A DNA stretch of 29,820 nt from Clostridiales bacterium (GTDB lineage: Bacteria > Bacillota > Clostridia > Christensenellales > CAG-138). The DNA is taken from contig JAISXK010000106.1 of the NCBI GenBank assembly GCA_031270585.1, positions 1-29,820 on the forward strand, written 5' to 3'. Within the stretch, counting starts at the first letter, position 1. Every line of letters starts with the position of its first letter. Positions 8,332-14,972 of this stretch are shown piece by piece. The position numbers and the translations under genes were made by a program. The notes beneath the pieces are model-generated. The model was not told the origin of the DNA. It was given only the letters and a program-made list of their open reading frames with translations, and made no database searches.

Positions 8332-9822
8332 ATGAAAATGTTTGGAATTCGAACGAACGGAGCAGTTTGGCGCGGCGCGTTGAATTTGCTGCTGTCAATT
8401 GCCATGCTGCTGGCCTGCTTCGCCGGTTTTACGCAAATGGCAAACGCGCTTACATGTGAAAAAACCTCTGTTGCAACAGCTACCGAAATAGAGGCGGATA
8501 CCGGAACCGGCGCTAAAACTGAGTCGCCCGCGTGCACATACACGATAAACCTGCCTGAGAACAACGAAAAATATGAAATAGCAACGGAGGACGGCCCAAA
8601 AGTTGCTCCGCATGGCGGCTCTTTCACGTTTTCGCTCACATTGCTGGATGGATACAGGCACAATAAGCCCATTGTAGAGGGCAATGACACCGTGCTCAAG
8701 GGTATCCAAAAAGGCGATACATGGGTATATAAAATTGGCGGCATCACCTGTGATATCGTGATATCGGTGAATGATGAAAGCTGGACGGCGCCAAAGCCCG
8801 TGGCCCACACCGTATTACTGCCGCAGGGCGAAGGCTTTATGGTGGAGGATATCTGCGGCGGCAAGCTTGTTGCCGATGAAAAGTATGAGGTACAGCATGG
8901 AAAAAGCATAAGCTTTAAAGTGCGCCTTTATGATGGCTACCTTGCCGAGGATCTTGTTGTTGCGGCCAACGGCAAAACCGTCACGCCTAACGGCAATCTA
9001 TATGTAATGGAAAACATCACCGAGGATACCAACGTAACTTTTAAACTTACAAAGCGGCAGCGCCACACCGTAACATTTTGTGAGAGCGACGCCGCCAGCG
9101 TTGCAAACGTCAAAGGCGGCGTGCTGCTTCACGATAAAGCCTATGGCGTAAACAGAGGCGAGAGTCTCTCGTTTGAAGTATATGTAAAATCCTCCCATGA
9201 AAACCGTTATTTGCGCATAGAGGCCAACGGCAAAACCATATCGCCAAAAAACGGCGTATACACCCTTGCCAATATAAAAGAAGACGTTATCGTCACCCTT
9301 ACTTTGGATGAGGCGCCCAACCGCTTCTCGCTGACCAACACCGATACCAAGGTGCGCGTAAGCGGCTACGCTAAAGCTACGCCCAAGCTGCACGTTTCGC
9401 TGCTTGCAAATAGCGCCGATGCGTATAAAACGCTTGAGAAAAGGATTGAAGATTTGAAGGTGCTGGGAGCTTACGACGTTTCGCTTTCCGGCAGCAAACA
9501 TGAGGGGGACGTCACCGTTACCTTCCCCGTGAATGAAGCGTATAACGGCTGTCGCGTCCGCATATTGCGACTGACCGGCAGCGGCAAAGTGAAAACGTAT
9601 ACCGCCAAAGTGAAAAACGGAAAAGCCACCATCACCGCCGACGCATTGGGCCAGTTTGTGGTGGCGGGTGTCGCCGACCCCGGCGTGATACTGCCGCCGC
9701 GCACCGGCGATAACGGCAAAGGCTATAGCCTGTTGGGTTGCGTCATGGTGTTGCTTGCTGAAATCGGCATACTTGCCGTCATCCGCCATAGGCGGTATGT
9801 GGAAGAACAGCAGGCGCTTTAA
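8332..9822 (+). CDS. Cell-wall-anchored repeat protein with PPxTG-type sorting signal
   Basis: A 496-residue exported protein of no recognised function. Residues 1-40 are a long signal peptide (basic start, hydrophobic LNLLLSIAMLLACFAGF core, ANA cleavage-like site). Three related beta-rich repeats follow at about 62-145, 161-240 and 245-325. Each has a GxSxxFxVxLxDGY-like segment, an ANGKT-like strand and an ENITEDxxVTF-like closing strand. A further domain (about 330-440) contains TFPVNEAYNG and a QFVVAGV end. The C-terminus has LPPRTGDNGKG from 454, a hydrophobic helix and RHRR, the arrangement of a sortase substrate; SPxTG/PPxTG variants are common in Clostridia. No sortase gene is in the window. 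AGAAGGGA precedes the ATG. Likely role: surface binding or adhesion, by inference only. Confidence 0.85.
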   Translation: MKMFGIRTNGAVWRGALNLLLSIAMLLACFAGFTQMANALTCEKTSVATATEIEADTGTGAKTESPACTYTINLPENNEKYEIATEDGPKVAPHGGSFTFSLTLLDGYRHNKPIVEGNDTVLKGIQKGDTWVYKIGGITCDIVISVNDESWTAPKPVAHTVLLPQGEGFMVEDICGGKLVADEKYEVQHGKSISFKVRLYDGYLAEDLVVAANGKTVTPNGNLYVMENITEDTNVTFKLTKRQRHTVTFCESDAASVANVKGGVLLHDKAYGVNRGESLSFEVYVKSSHENRYLRIEANGKTISPKNGVYTLANIKEDVIVTLTLDEAPNRFSLTNTDTKVRVSGYAKATPKLHVSLLANSADAYKTLEKRIEDLKVLGAYDVSLSGSKHEGDVTVTFPVNEAYNGCRVRILRLTGSGKVKTYTAKVKNGKATITADALGQFVVAGVADPGVILPPRTGDNGKGYSLLGCVMVLLAEIGILAVIRHRRYVEEQQAL

Positions 9823-10089
9823 ACCATCCGCAAGCTTTTCACATCAATCGGTCAGGCTTCGCGTCGCCGATAAGACTGTGACAGAACGCCTGTCCAGATT
9901 GTATGGGGACGCAGACTCCAAAACTCCGCTTAGGGGATACATCCTCTGACACCTGCCTTGAAACGCCCTGTTTAGTAGGGCTGTGATAAGGAAGTAATCC
10001 AAAAACCAATTCATCCCAGTATGAATACGGGGATCGTAGCAAAAAATAGAGGCAGGAAATCGACGTGGTTTCTTGCCCTGTTTTTTCAT
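9823..10089. other. Non-coding stretch beside the IS256 remnant
   Basis: No convincing gene here. Short open frames on the minus strand run into the IS remnant but show no recognisable protein after the TRVVGRFP block. It may be degraded IS tail or older debris. No clear terminator follows the surface protein gene. Confidence 0.4.
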
Positions 10090-10250
10090 TTTCGGAAAGC
10101 GGCCCACCACCCGCGTTTGCCGGCTTGATCTCGCGCATGATCCGTTCAATCCCGTTATTGGTACGGATACGCGTCCAATGCTCCCGGGGGAAACAGGTGT
10201 ATGTCGGCGTCCCGTCCAAACCATTCTTCGGCTTTTTCACCTGTTTGAAA
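10090..10250 (-). pseudogene. IS256-family transposase C-terminal remnant, frameshifted
   Basis: On the minus strand one frame reads FPREHWTRIRTNNGIERIMREI (about 10190-10123) and the next frame continues RQTRVVGRFP (about 10119-10093). Joined, these give the highly conserved FPxEHWxxIRTTNxIERxNREIRRRTRVVGxFP block near the C-terminus of IS256-family (MULE-type) transposases. A third frame upstream reads KAEEWFGRDADIHL, which also fits the preceding segment, so at least two frameshifts are present. The catalytic DDE core is absent. This is a dead fragment, not a mobile element. It sits at the left edge of the PTS locus. Confidence 0.8.
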
Positions 10251-10253
10251 AGA

Positions 10254-10297
10254 AAACCCGCGAGAGAACGACTGCTTTCTCCTGCGGGTTTTCAAAT
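10254..10297 (-). terminator. Terminator of the PTS operon (after the EIIBC gene)
   Basis: On the minus strand AAAACCCGC, then GAGAA, an 8-nt loop (AGCAGTCG), TTCTC, and GCGGGTTTT form a long two-part stem with a small internal mismatch, ending in a T run. It lies about 20 bp past the stop codon at 10316. Confidence 0.75.
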
Positions 10298-10315
10298 GTA
10301 TGATGTTGGCGTGTC

Positions 10316-11323
10316 TTAGAATAATCCAATCCCGGCGACCCAGCCTACCAAGACTGCCAGCGGCGCCGTAATAAAGCGAGAGAACAGCATAGCCGGTACG
10401 GCGATGCGGGAGGTCTCCGGTTTGGCTTCGCCAAGCGCAGCGGCAACGGGAATGAAGTCGCAGGCGTCAACAACACTGATAGCAAACAAAGCGGGAAGAG
10501 CCATGGCAGGCGAAACATACCCCGTGGCAATCAGCGTACCGATCATGGTGCCCAGGATGGACTGAACGACAGCGCCCGGCGCCAGAAGTGGGGAGAGAAC
10601 CGGGATCCCGATGATAATGGCAAAGAGAATCAGCCCGCCGATACTGGTGGTGAAGGGCTCGAGCCCTTTGGCCACCCAACTGCCAAAGCCCGTTGCGTTC
10701 ATCAGGCCAATGATGAAGGAAATGAACAGAATAAAGGGAATGATGTTGCGCAGTGCCATATTGACAGCTTCGCGAGCACCGTCGAAAAAGAGATTGACCA
10801 CATAACCGATGCCGCGTCCCAGCTTTTCCATAATGACGGACAGGCCCTTTACAAACTTGCTCTTGCTCTGCTCGGCAGTTTGTGTAGAGGTAGCCGCCTT
10901 GGGCGCCTCTTTTACGGCAGACGTTCCTTTTGCTGCCGTAGCCTGAGCGGGGTCAGCTAACTCAATATCATCGGGTTTTGAGCCGGAAACGTAGTTGTCT
11001 TCCGTGCAGTAGTCCGCCATAGGACCGGCCGGGCCGCCATCCAAAATATTGACGGTGGGAATACTCAGCTTGGGAAAAAGGCCGGCACGCAGCGTGCCGC
11101 CGCAATCCACAACAGCACAGAAAACCTCTTTGTTGTCCGGCGGATTTTTGAATCCGTCCACAGCGATGCCGCCGCTGAGTTCAGCGATGCGTTGCGCTGT
11201 TGGATGAATGCCGCCGCCAGTGACGGAAATGACCTTGTCTTTTTCGTCGGTGGGGGTGACGATGATATAGTTTCCCCAACCGGATCTGCCCTTATTTACC
11301 TTAACAGATTTGTATTTACTCAT
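10316..11323 (-). CDS. srlE: PTS glucitol/sorbitol-family EIIBC component (SrlE-like)
   Basis: A 335-residue subunit of a glucitol-family PTS permease. The N-terminal EIIB domain (about 1-130) opens with KVNKGRSGWGNYIIV and contains the phosphorylation-site cysteine in VVDCGGTLRAGLFP (C74). A linker rich in Ala, Pro and Lys (about 130-165) leads to a membrane domain (about 170-335) with several helices, GLMNATGFGSW and PVLSPLLAPGAVVQS. In this family it transfers phosphate from EIIA to the sugar during uptake with SrlA. The start is the ATG at 11323, with AGGAGGG upstream; an earlier start at 11344 would overlap the srlA stop. It is the last gene of the operon. The family is clear; the substrate need not be sorbitol, because no sorbitol-6-phosphate dehydrogenase gene is present. 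Confidence 0.92.
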   Translation of the reverse strand: MSKYKSVKVNKGRSGWGNYIIVTPTDEKDKVISVTGGGIHPTAQRIAELSGGIAVDGFKNPPDNKEVFCAVVDCGGTLRAGLFPKLSIPTVNILDGGPAGPMADYCTEDNYVSGSKPDDIELADPAQATAAKGTSAVKEAPKAATSTQTAEQSKSKFVKGLSVIMEKLGRGIGYVVNLFFDGAREAVNMALRNIIPFILFISFIIGLMNATGFGSWVAKGLEPFTTSIGGLILFAIIIGIPVLSPLLAPGAVVQSILGTMIGTLIATGYVSPAMALPALFAISVVDACDFIPVAAALGEAKPETSRIAVPAMLFSRFITAPLAVLVGWVAGIGLF

Positions 11324-11340
11324 CGAATAACCCTCCTTTC

Positions 11341-11874
11341 TCAACCGTCAACGGCAACGCCTTCGCGTTTAGCTAAGAAGACCCAGATAACTTCCGTGAT
11401 CAGACCGCGAATGACTGCCAGCGCCCAGCCTGCGATGAAAAAGCGGATCGCCAAGCCCTGTATGCCCAAGCCCAATGCTTCAACACCCTGCGCAATACCC
11501 AACCAGATAAAAAGTTCGGCGGGATTGACGTGCGGGAAAAGAGCGAGCATGGGGCCGTTTGTTGTTGCGCAAACGTCAATAAAGCTTGCGCGCTGGCGTT
11601 GAGGCAAGAATTTGGCCGCACTGTACACCATTGGATTGCAGAGGAAGAACCAGGAGATAAAGGCCAGCACGGTGTAGGAGAGAATGCGGTTACGCGCCAG
11701 GAAAGCGGAGAACCTGTTCAGCCTTTCCGGCTTGATCAACGCCGCGACCGCGTTGAAGACCATCAGCAGCACGAGCACCATTGGAACAATGCCGACTACC
11801 AGATCCAGAAATGTTTCGCCAGCGGCGACAAACACGGATTGGAATCCATTAACAAAACCTATAATGCCATCCAT
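11341..11874 (-). CDS. srlA: PTS glucitol/sorbitol-family EIIC component (SrlA-like)
   Basis: A 177-residue integral membrane protein, close to the usual size of SrlA/GutA EIIC. It has about five hydrophobic segments and the conserved stretches ETFLDLVVGIVPMV, SWFFLCNPMVYSAAKFLP and TNGPMLALFPHVNPAELF, which are typical of this small EIIC family. Together with the membrane half of the SrlE-like protein it forms the sugar translocation unit. The start has AAGGAGG at good spacing. It lies 18 bp before the srlE start and 16 bp after the EIIA-like gene, so translation is likely coupled. Confidence 0.92.
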   Translation of the reverse strand: MDGIIGFVNGFQSVFVAAGETFLDLVVGIVPMVLVLLMVFNAVAALIKPERLNRFSAFLARNRILSYTVLAFISWFFLCNPMVYSAAKFLPQRQRASFIDVCATTNGPMLALFPHVNPAELFIWLGIAQGVEALGLGIQGLAIRFFIAGWALAVIRGLITEVIWVFLAKREGVAVDG

Positions 11875-11890
11875 TTGTTTTAGTACCTCC

Positions 11891-12262
11891 TTACTGATGT
11901 TTTATAAATACGACTGGCAGTCCAATCGTAATTTTAGGAACCTTGGTGTCCTCCACATGGATTTCGCCCGGTAGCCGGGCTGCTTCCAAACCGTCGAAGC
12001 AGATGACGGCATGCCCGAGTCTGGCAAAGTTAATGTTGGCAACGTCACCAACGGCAGTGATGCGGTAGCTGCGGTCGCCTAACATCAGCAGATCGCCCGG
12101 TGCAATGTCGCCAGTGCCTTCCAGATTGTCGATGAGTACGGAATACTCTGCGAGATCACTCCGCGTCTGCTTGTTGAAAAAGATAATCATCTTTTCTTCC
12201 AAGAAGGTAAACGCGCTCGTACCCATACCCGTCACCCTGGTGCGGTATGCGAATTTACTCAT
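11891..12262 (-). CDS. srlB: PTS glucitol/sorbitol-family EIIA-like protein lacking the usual active-site His
   Basis: A 123-residue single-domain protein that aligns along its whole length with glucitol EIIA (SrlB/GutA). It has TRVTGMGTSA near the start, then DLAEY, YRITAVGDVANINFARLGHAVICFDG and LPGEIHVED. In E. coli SrlB, as I recall it, the phosphorylated His43 lies in the EYCFIHCHGEL segment. Here the same segment reads EYSVLIDNLEG (residues 39-49) with no histidine at all. The only histidines are H84 (LGHAV), H102 (EIHVE) and H122 at the tail. The frame is intact on both sides, so this is substitution and not a frameshift. It may be unable to accept phosphate in the normal way, or may use another residue. 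It lies between the unknown membrane protein gene and srlA. Confidence 0.85.
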   Translation of the reverse strand: MSKFAYRTRVTGMGTSAFTFLEEKMIIFFNKQTRSDLAEYSVLIDNLEGTGDIAPGDLLMLGDRSYRITAVGDVANINFARLGHAVICFDGLEAARLPGEIHVEDTKVPKITIGLPVVFIKHQ

Positions 12263-12294
12263 AATACCAGTCCGTCTTTCCTAAATTCTTTTTT

Positions 12295-12936
12295 CTACCG
12301 AAAACGGTATAGTGCTTTTGTTTTGGTTATAAAAGCCTGTGCCTTTTTGGAATAATAGTCGATTTCAAAGAAAAAATGGGGGATGACAAAGGGATTCTTC
12401 TTCCGGTATTTCTTGTTTTTGATGTAGTTTATGTGCGCTTCATTGAGATTCATATAGTATGCGTTCATTGCGTAGAAGGGCTTGATCACCTCCTTCCCAT
12501 TTTTCGCGAAAAGAAAGCTGCACGAACAGGTGAGCACCATGTAATCCGTTTCCGTGGCCAAGATGATGCACAGGTTGGTAGAACTGGAATAACTCATGGT
12601 GAAGACAATGTCTTTGTGCGCAAAAAACTTACTTTCGCGTTTGGTTTTGTGCTCTATACCCGCGTCCGTCAGTTTGGCGTAGCGGGTAACGTCCTTGCGG
12701 CTGGCGCCAAACCGATAAAAGTAGAAGCACACATAGCCGACGTAAAGGACAAGCGTCAAAATGCCCATAGCCCCGGCAACCGGGTCGGGATCCATAATCA
12801 AAAAGAAACAAAAGTAGCCCACGACCAGGCTCATCAGCGCCACAGCTGCAGGCGCGAGTAAAGAATACCACAATGCGACCCCGGGTGGCGCAAAGACCAG
12901 TTCCGTATTCGGTTTTGCTCGTTCAGTCTCCAACAT
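12295..12936 (-). CDS. Unknown two-helix membrane protein in the PTS operon
   Basis: A 213-residue protein that I do not recognise. A short N-terminal tail precedes two hydrophobic helices (about 22-50 and 55-75). A cytosolic-looking C-terminal region follows: YAKLTDAGIEHKTKRESKFFAHKDI reads like the start of a YcxB/PH-like beta-rich domain, and the last 60 residues are rich in Lys, Tyr and Phe (KNKKYRKKNPF). It is not GutM, which is shorter and differs in sequence. It lies 18 bp after ptsH and 32 bp before the EIIA-like gene, so it is translated as part of the operon. The ribosome site is AGAAGGAAG. Possible roles are an operon-specific regulator or transporter partner; neither is shown. Confidence 0.8.
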   Translation of the reverse strand: MLETERAKPNTELVFAPPGVALWYSLLAPAAVALMSLVVGYFCFFLIMDPDPVAGAMGILTLVLYVGYVCFYFYRFGASRKDVTRYAKLTDAGIEHKTKRESKFFAHKDIVFTMSYSSSTNLCIILATETDYMVLTCSCSFLFAKNGKEVIKPFYAMNAYYMNLNEAHINYIKNKKYRKKNPFVIPHFFFEIDYYSKKAQAFITKTKALYRFR

Positions 12937-12954
12937 TGCTTACACTTCCTTCTG

Positions 12955-13248
12955 TCAAGGATTATGGGGCATGCTCCCGATGTCGTCGAAACCGTTGTCA
13001 ATCATAGAAACCAGTGTATCAACAGCCTCCTGTTCGTCCGGCCCTTCGGCACGCAGCTCCGCCAACGTGTCTTGCGTCAATGCCAGTTTTAGCAGCATGA
13101 CAAGAGATTTTGCGTTACCCGCATCATCCGTGCCCGCCCGTCCGATTTGGATTTGGGAACGGAATTGGTTGGCCACGGCCACAAATTCTGTCGCGGGGCG
13201 CATGTGCAGTCCGGTTTTATTGCGAATAGTAGTCGTCTTTGAATACAT
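12955..13248 (-). CDS. HPr-like phosphocarrier protein, operon-borne
   Basis: A 97-residue HPr-family protein. The active-site segment NKTGLHMRPATEFV carries His15, the residue phosphorylated by enzyme I. The regulatory-serine region reads NAKSLVMLLKLAL (S48), matching the Ser46 region of Bacillus HPr (NAKSIMGIMSLG) but without the following Gly residues. The C-terminus is about ten residues longer than housekeeping HPr (DDIGSMPHNP). It lies 3 bp after the enzyme I gene. A dedicated HPr inside a substrate operon suggests a private phosphorelay; whether the serine is a target of HPr kinase is unknown. Confidence 0.92.
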   Translation of the reverse strand: MYSKTTTIRNKTGLHMRPATEFVAVANQFRSQIQIGRAGTDDAGNAKSLVMLLKLALTQDTLAELRAEGPDEQEAVDTLVSMIDNGFDDIGSMPHNP

Positions 13249-13251
13249 TTA

Positions 13252-14964
13252 TTATCCTCTCTTCATCAGCAGGTAGTCTAAAATTTCATCCGCAGTGCGC
13301 AGTCTCAACGCTGTTTGCGCAACGCGTTGCGCCGTTTTACTTTCTAAATTACATACGGTACGTTTAACCGCAGCCAGCGCTTCGACGCCCATGCTGAGTT
13401 TGCGAAAGCCCAGACCTATCAGTAGTTCCGTAGCCTTCTGATCTCCGCCCAGTTCGCCGCAAATGCCAAGCGGCTTGCCGGCGGCGTTAAAAGCGTCTGC
13501 GATTTGTCCGAGTACTTGCAGCAAAGCGGGATGATAGCTCTGATAGTATCGGGCGACGTCCGGATTCATGCGATCCGCAGCAGTCAGATACTGGCAAAGG
13601 TCGTTGGTGCCGATGCTGGCAAAGTCCACCTCTTGAGCCAGTTGGGTACTGAGCAGCGCAATGCTGGGAACTTCGATCATTGCGCCCAATTTATAACAAG
13701 CAATCGTCTGTCCTTGCTTAAGCAGCTCATCATGCGCCTTTTGCACAAATTGTTTGGCTCGATCAATATCCTCCATGCATGTAACCATGGGAAACATAAT
13801 CCAAATATTACCATTTTTTGCGGCACGCAGTGCGGCGCGCAACTGGGTATGAAACAGATCCGGCCGGGAAAAGCTAAGCCTTAGCGCCCGATTGCCCAAA
13901 AAGGGATTTTGTTCCGTCGGCAGGCTCAAATAGGGCAGTTCCTTGTCCCCGCCGATGTCCATCGTGCGCAGGATAACAGGCTTACCGCCGAAGGCTCTGA
14001 GCACACGGCTGTAAACCGCATACTGTTCCTCTTCCGAAGGTGGCTTGCCGGCATGCATGTACAAAAACTCCGTGCGAAATAATCCTACGCCGTCGGCGTA
14101 CTCTGCATAGGCCAGCTCCTCATTGCTGCCCGAGGATAAATTCAAAAGAATTTCCACCCGTGTGCCGTCTTTGGTGATCGCGTCGCGGCCCAGATAATTG
14201 CGGGTTTGCTCCAGCCTTTCTGCATATTGCGCCGCTGTGCGCCGGTAAGCGTCCAAAGCCGTTTCATCCAGCCCAGTGTATACGCAGCCCCGTTTTGCAT
14301 CCAGTGCATCCAGAACGATCTGTTCACCGTCCGAAAGGAATGAAGTGATGTTTTCCACGTTCAGGATGGCAGGAATGCCATAGCTGCGGGCGATAATGGC
14401 AGAGTGAGAATTCTCGCCGCCGGTTTCCGCCAAAATTCCCAATGTGTGTTTCCGATCCAATCCTGCCGTGTCAGACGGTAGCAAGTCGGTGGTGACAATA
14501 ATGGCGGGACTTTCAAGGCGGGATAAATCAACGTTCCTGCCGCCCTCGCAAATGCGCAGGAGCCGCGTGTTCAGGTCTAAAAAATCCATGGAGCGTTCCC
14601 GTAGCAACTCATCTTCCAACTCGCTCATGGTGGCTGCATATTTACGGTAGACAGTGTCGATAGCCACATCCGGCTGCTCCCGGCTTAATAGATACAGAAT
14701 TTCTTCTTCCAGCACTACGTCGGTGAGCAAGGCTCTCTGTGCCATCAGAATGGCGGCTTTGTCGGGAAAGTCTGTCTGCAACTTTCCCGCCAACTGTTCG
14801 AGTTCCTGTTGAGCGGCGGATACAACTGTATGGTAAAAGGTTTTGCGTTCTACAATCGCGTCCGCATACTGGCGGCCGCCTACCTGAGGCGTATAAGGTT
14901 TGTACAGCAGTACATTACCGATTACTATGCCGCGTGATACGGGATTTCCATGATAGCAAGCCAT
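13252..14964 (-). CDS. ptsI: PTS enzyme I (phosphoenolpyruvate-protein phosphotransferase), operon-borne
   Basis: A 570-residue full-length enzyme I, which transfers phosphate from PEP to HPr. The N-terminal HPr-binding and phosphohistidine domain (about 1-225) has GGENSHSAIIARSYGIPA with the phosphorylated His187. The usual GGxTSH has Glu-Asn in place of x-Thr. The C-terminal PEP-binding barrel contains GVGLFRTEFLYM, RTMDIGGDKELPYL, NPFLGNRALR, IMFPMV, ASIGTNDLCQYLTAADR and GICGELGGD with its catalytic cysteine. All major catalytic motifs are present. It begins with AGGAGG, 8 bp after the regulator gene, and is followed by HPr. Because the glucitol-type EII genes follow, this is probably a dedicated second EI and not the housekeeping one, but the rest of the genome is not visible. 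Confidence 0.95.
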   Translation of the reverse strand: MACYHGNPVSRGIVIGNVLLYKPYTPQVGGRQYADAIVERKTFYHTVVSAAQQELEQLAGKLQTDFPDKAAILMAQRALLTDVVLEEEILYLLSREQPDVAIDTVYRKYAATMSELEDELLRERSMDFLDLNTRLLRICEGGRNVDLSRLESPAIIVTTDLLPSDTAGLDRKHTLGILAETGGENSHSAIIARSYGIPAILNVENITSFLSDGEQIVLDALDAKRGCVYTGLDETALDAYRRTAAQYAERLEQTRNYLGRDAITKDGTRVEILLNLSSGSNEELAYAEYADGVGLFRTEFLYMHAGKPPSEEEQYAVYSRVLRAFGGKPVILRTMDIGGDKELPYLSLPTEQNPFLGNRALRLSFSRPDLFHTQLRAALRAAKNGNIWIMFPMVTCMEDIDRAKQFVQKAHDELLKQGQTIACYKLGAMIEVPSIALLSTQLAQEVDFASIGTNDLCQYLTAADRMNPDVARYYQSYHPALLQVLGQIADAFNAAGKPLGICGELGGDQKATELLIGLGFRKLSMGVEALAAVKRTVCNLESKTAQRVAQTALRLRTADEILDYLLMKRG

Positions 14965-14972
14965 ACAACCTC

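Noticed and set aside
8998..9789. 263-codon minus-strand frame
   Set aside because: Antisense to the wall-anchored protein, which has signal peptide, repeats and sorting signal.
11891..12262. Frameshift as the cause of the missing EIIA histidine
   Set aside because: The family-conserved sequence continues in the same frame on both sides of the site, so substitution is the simpler reading.
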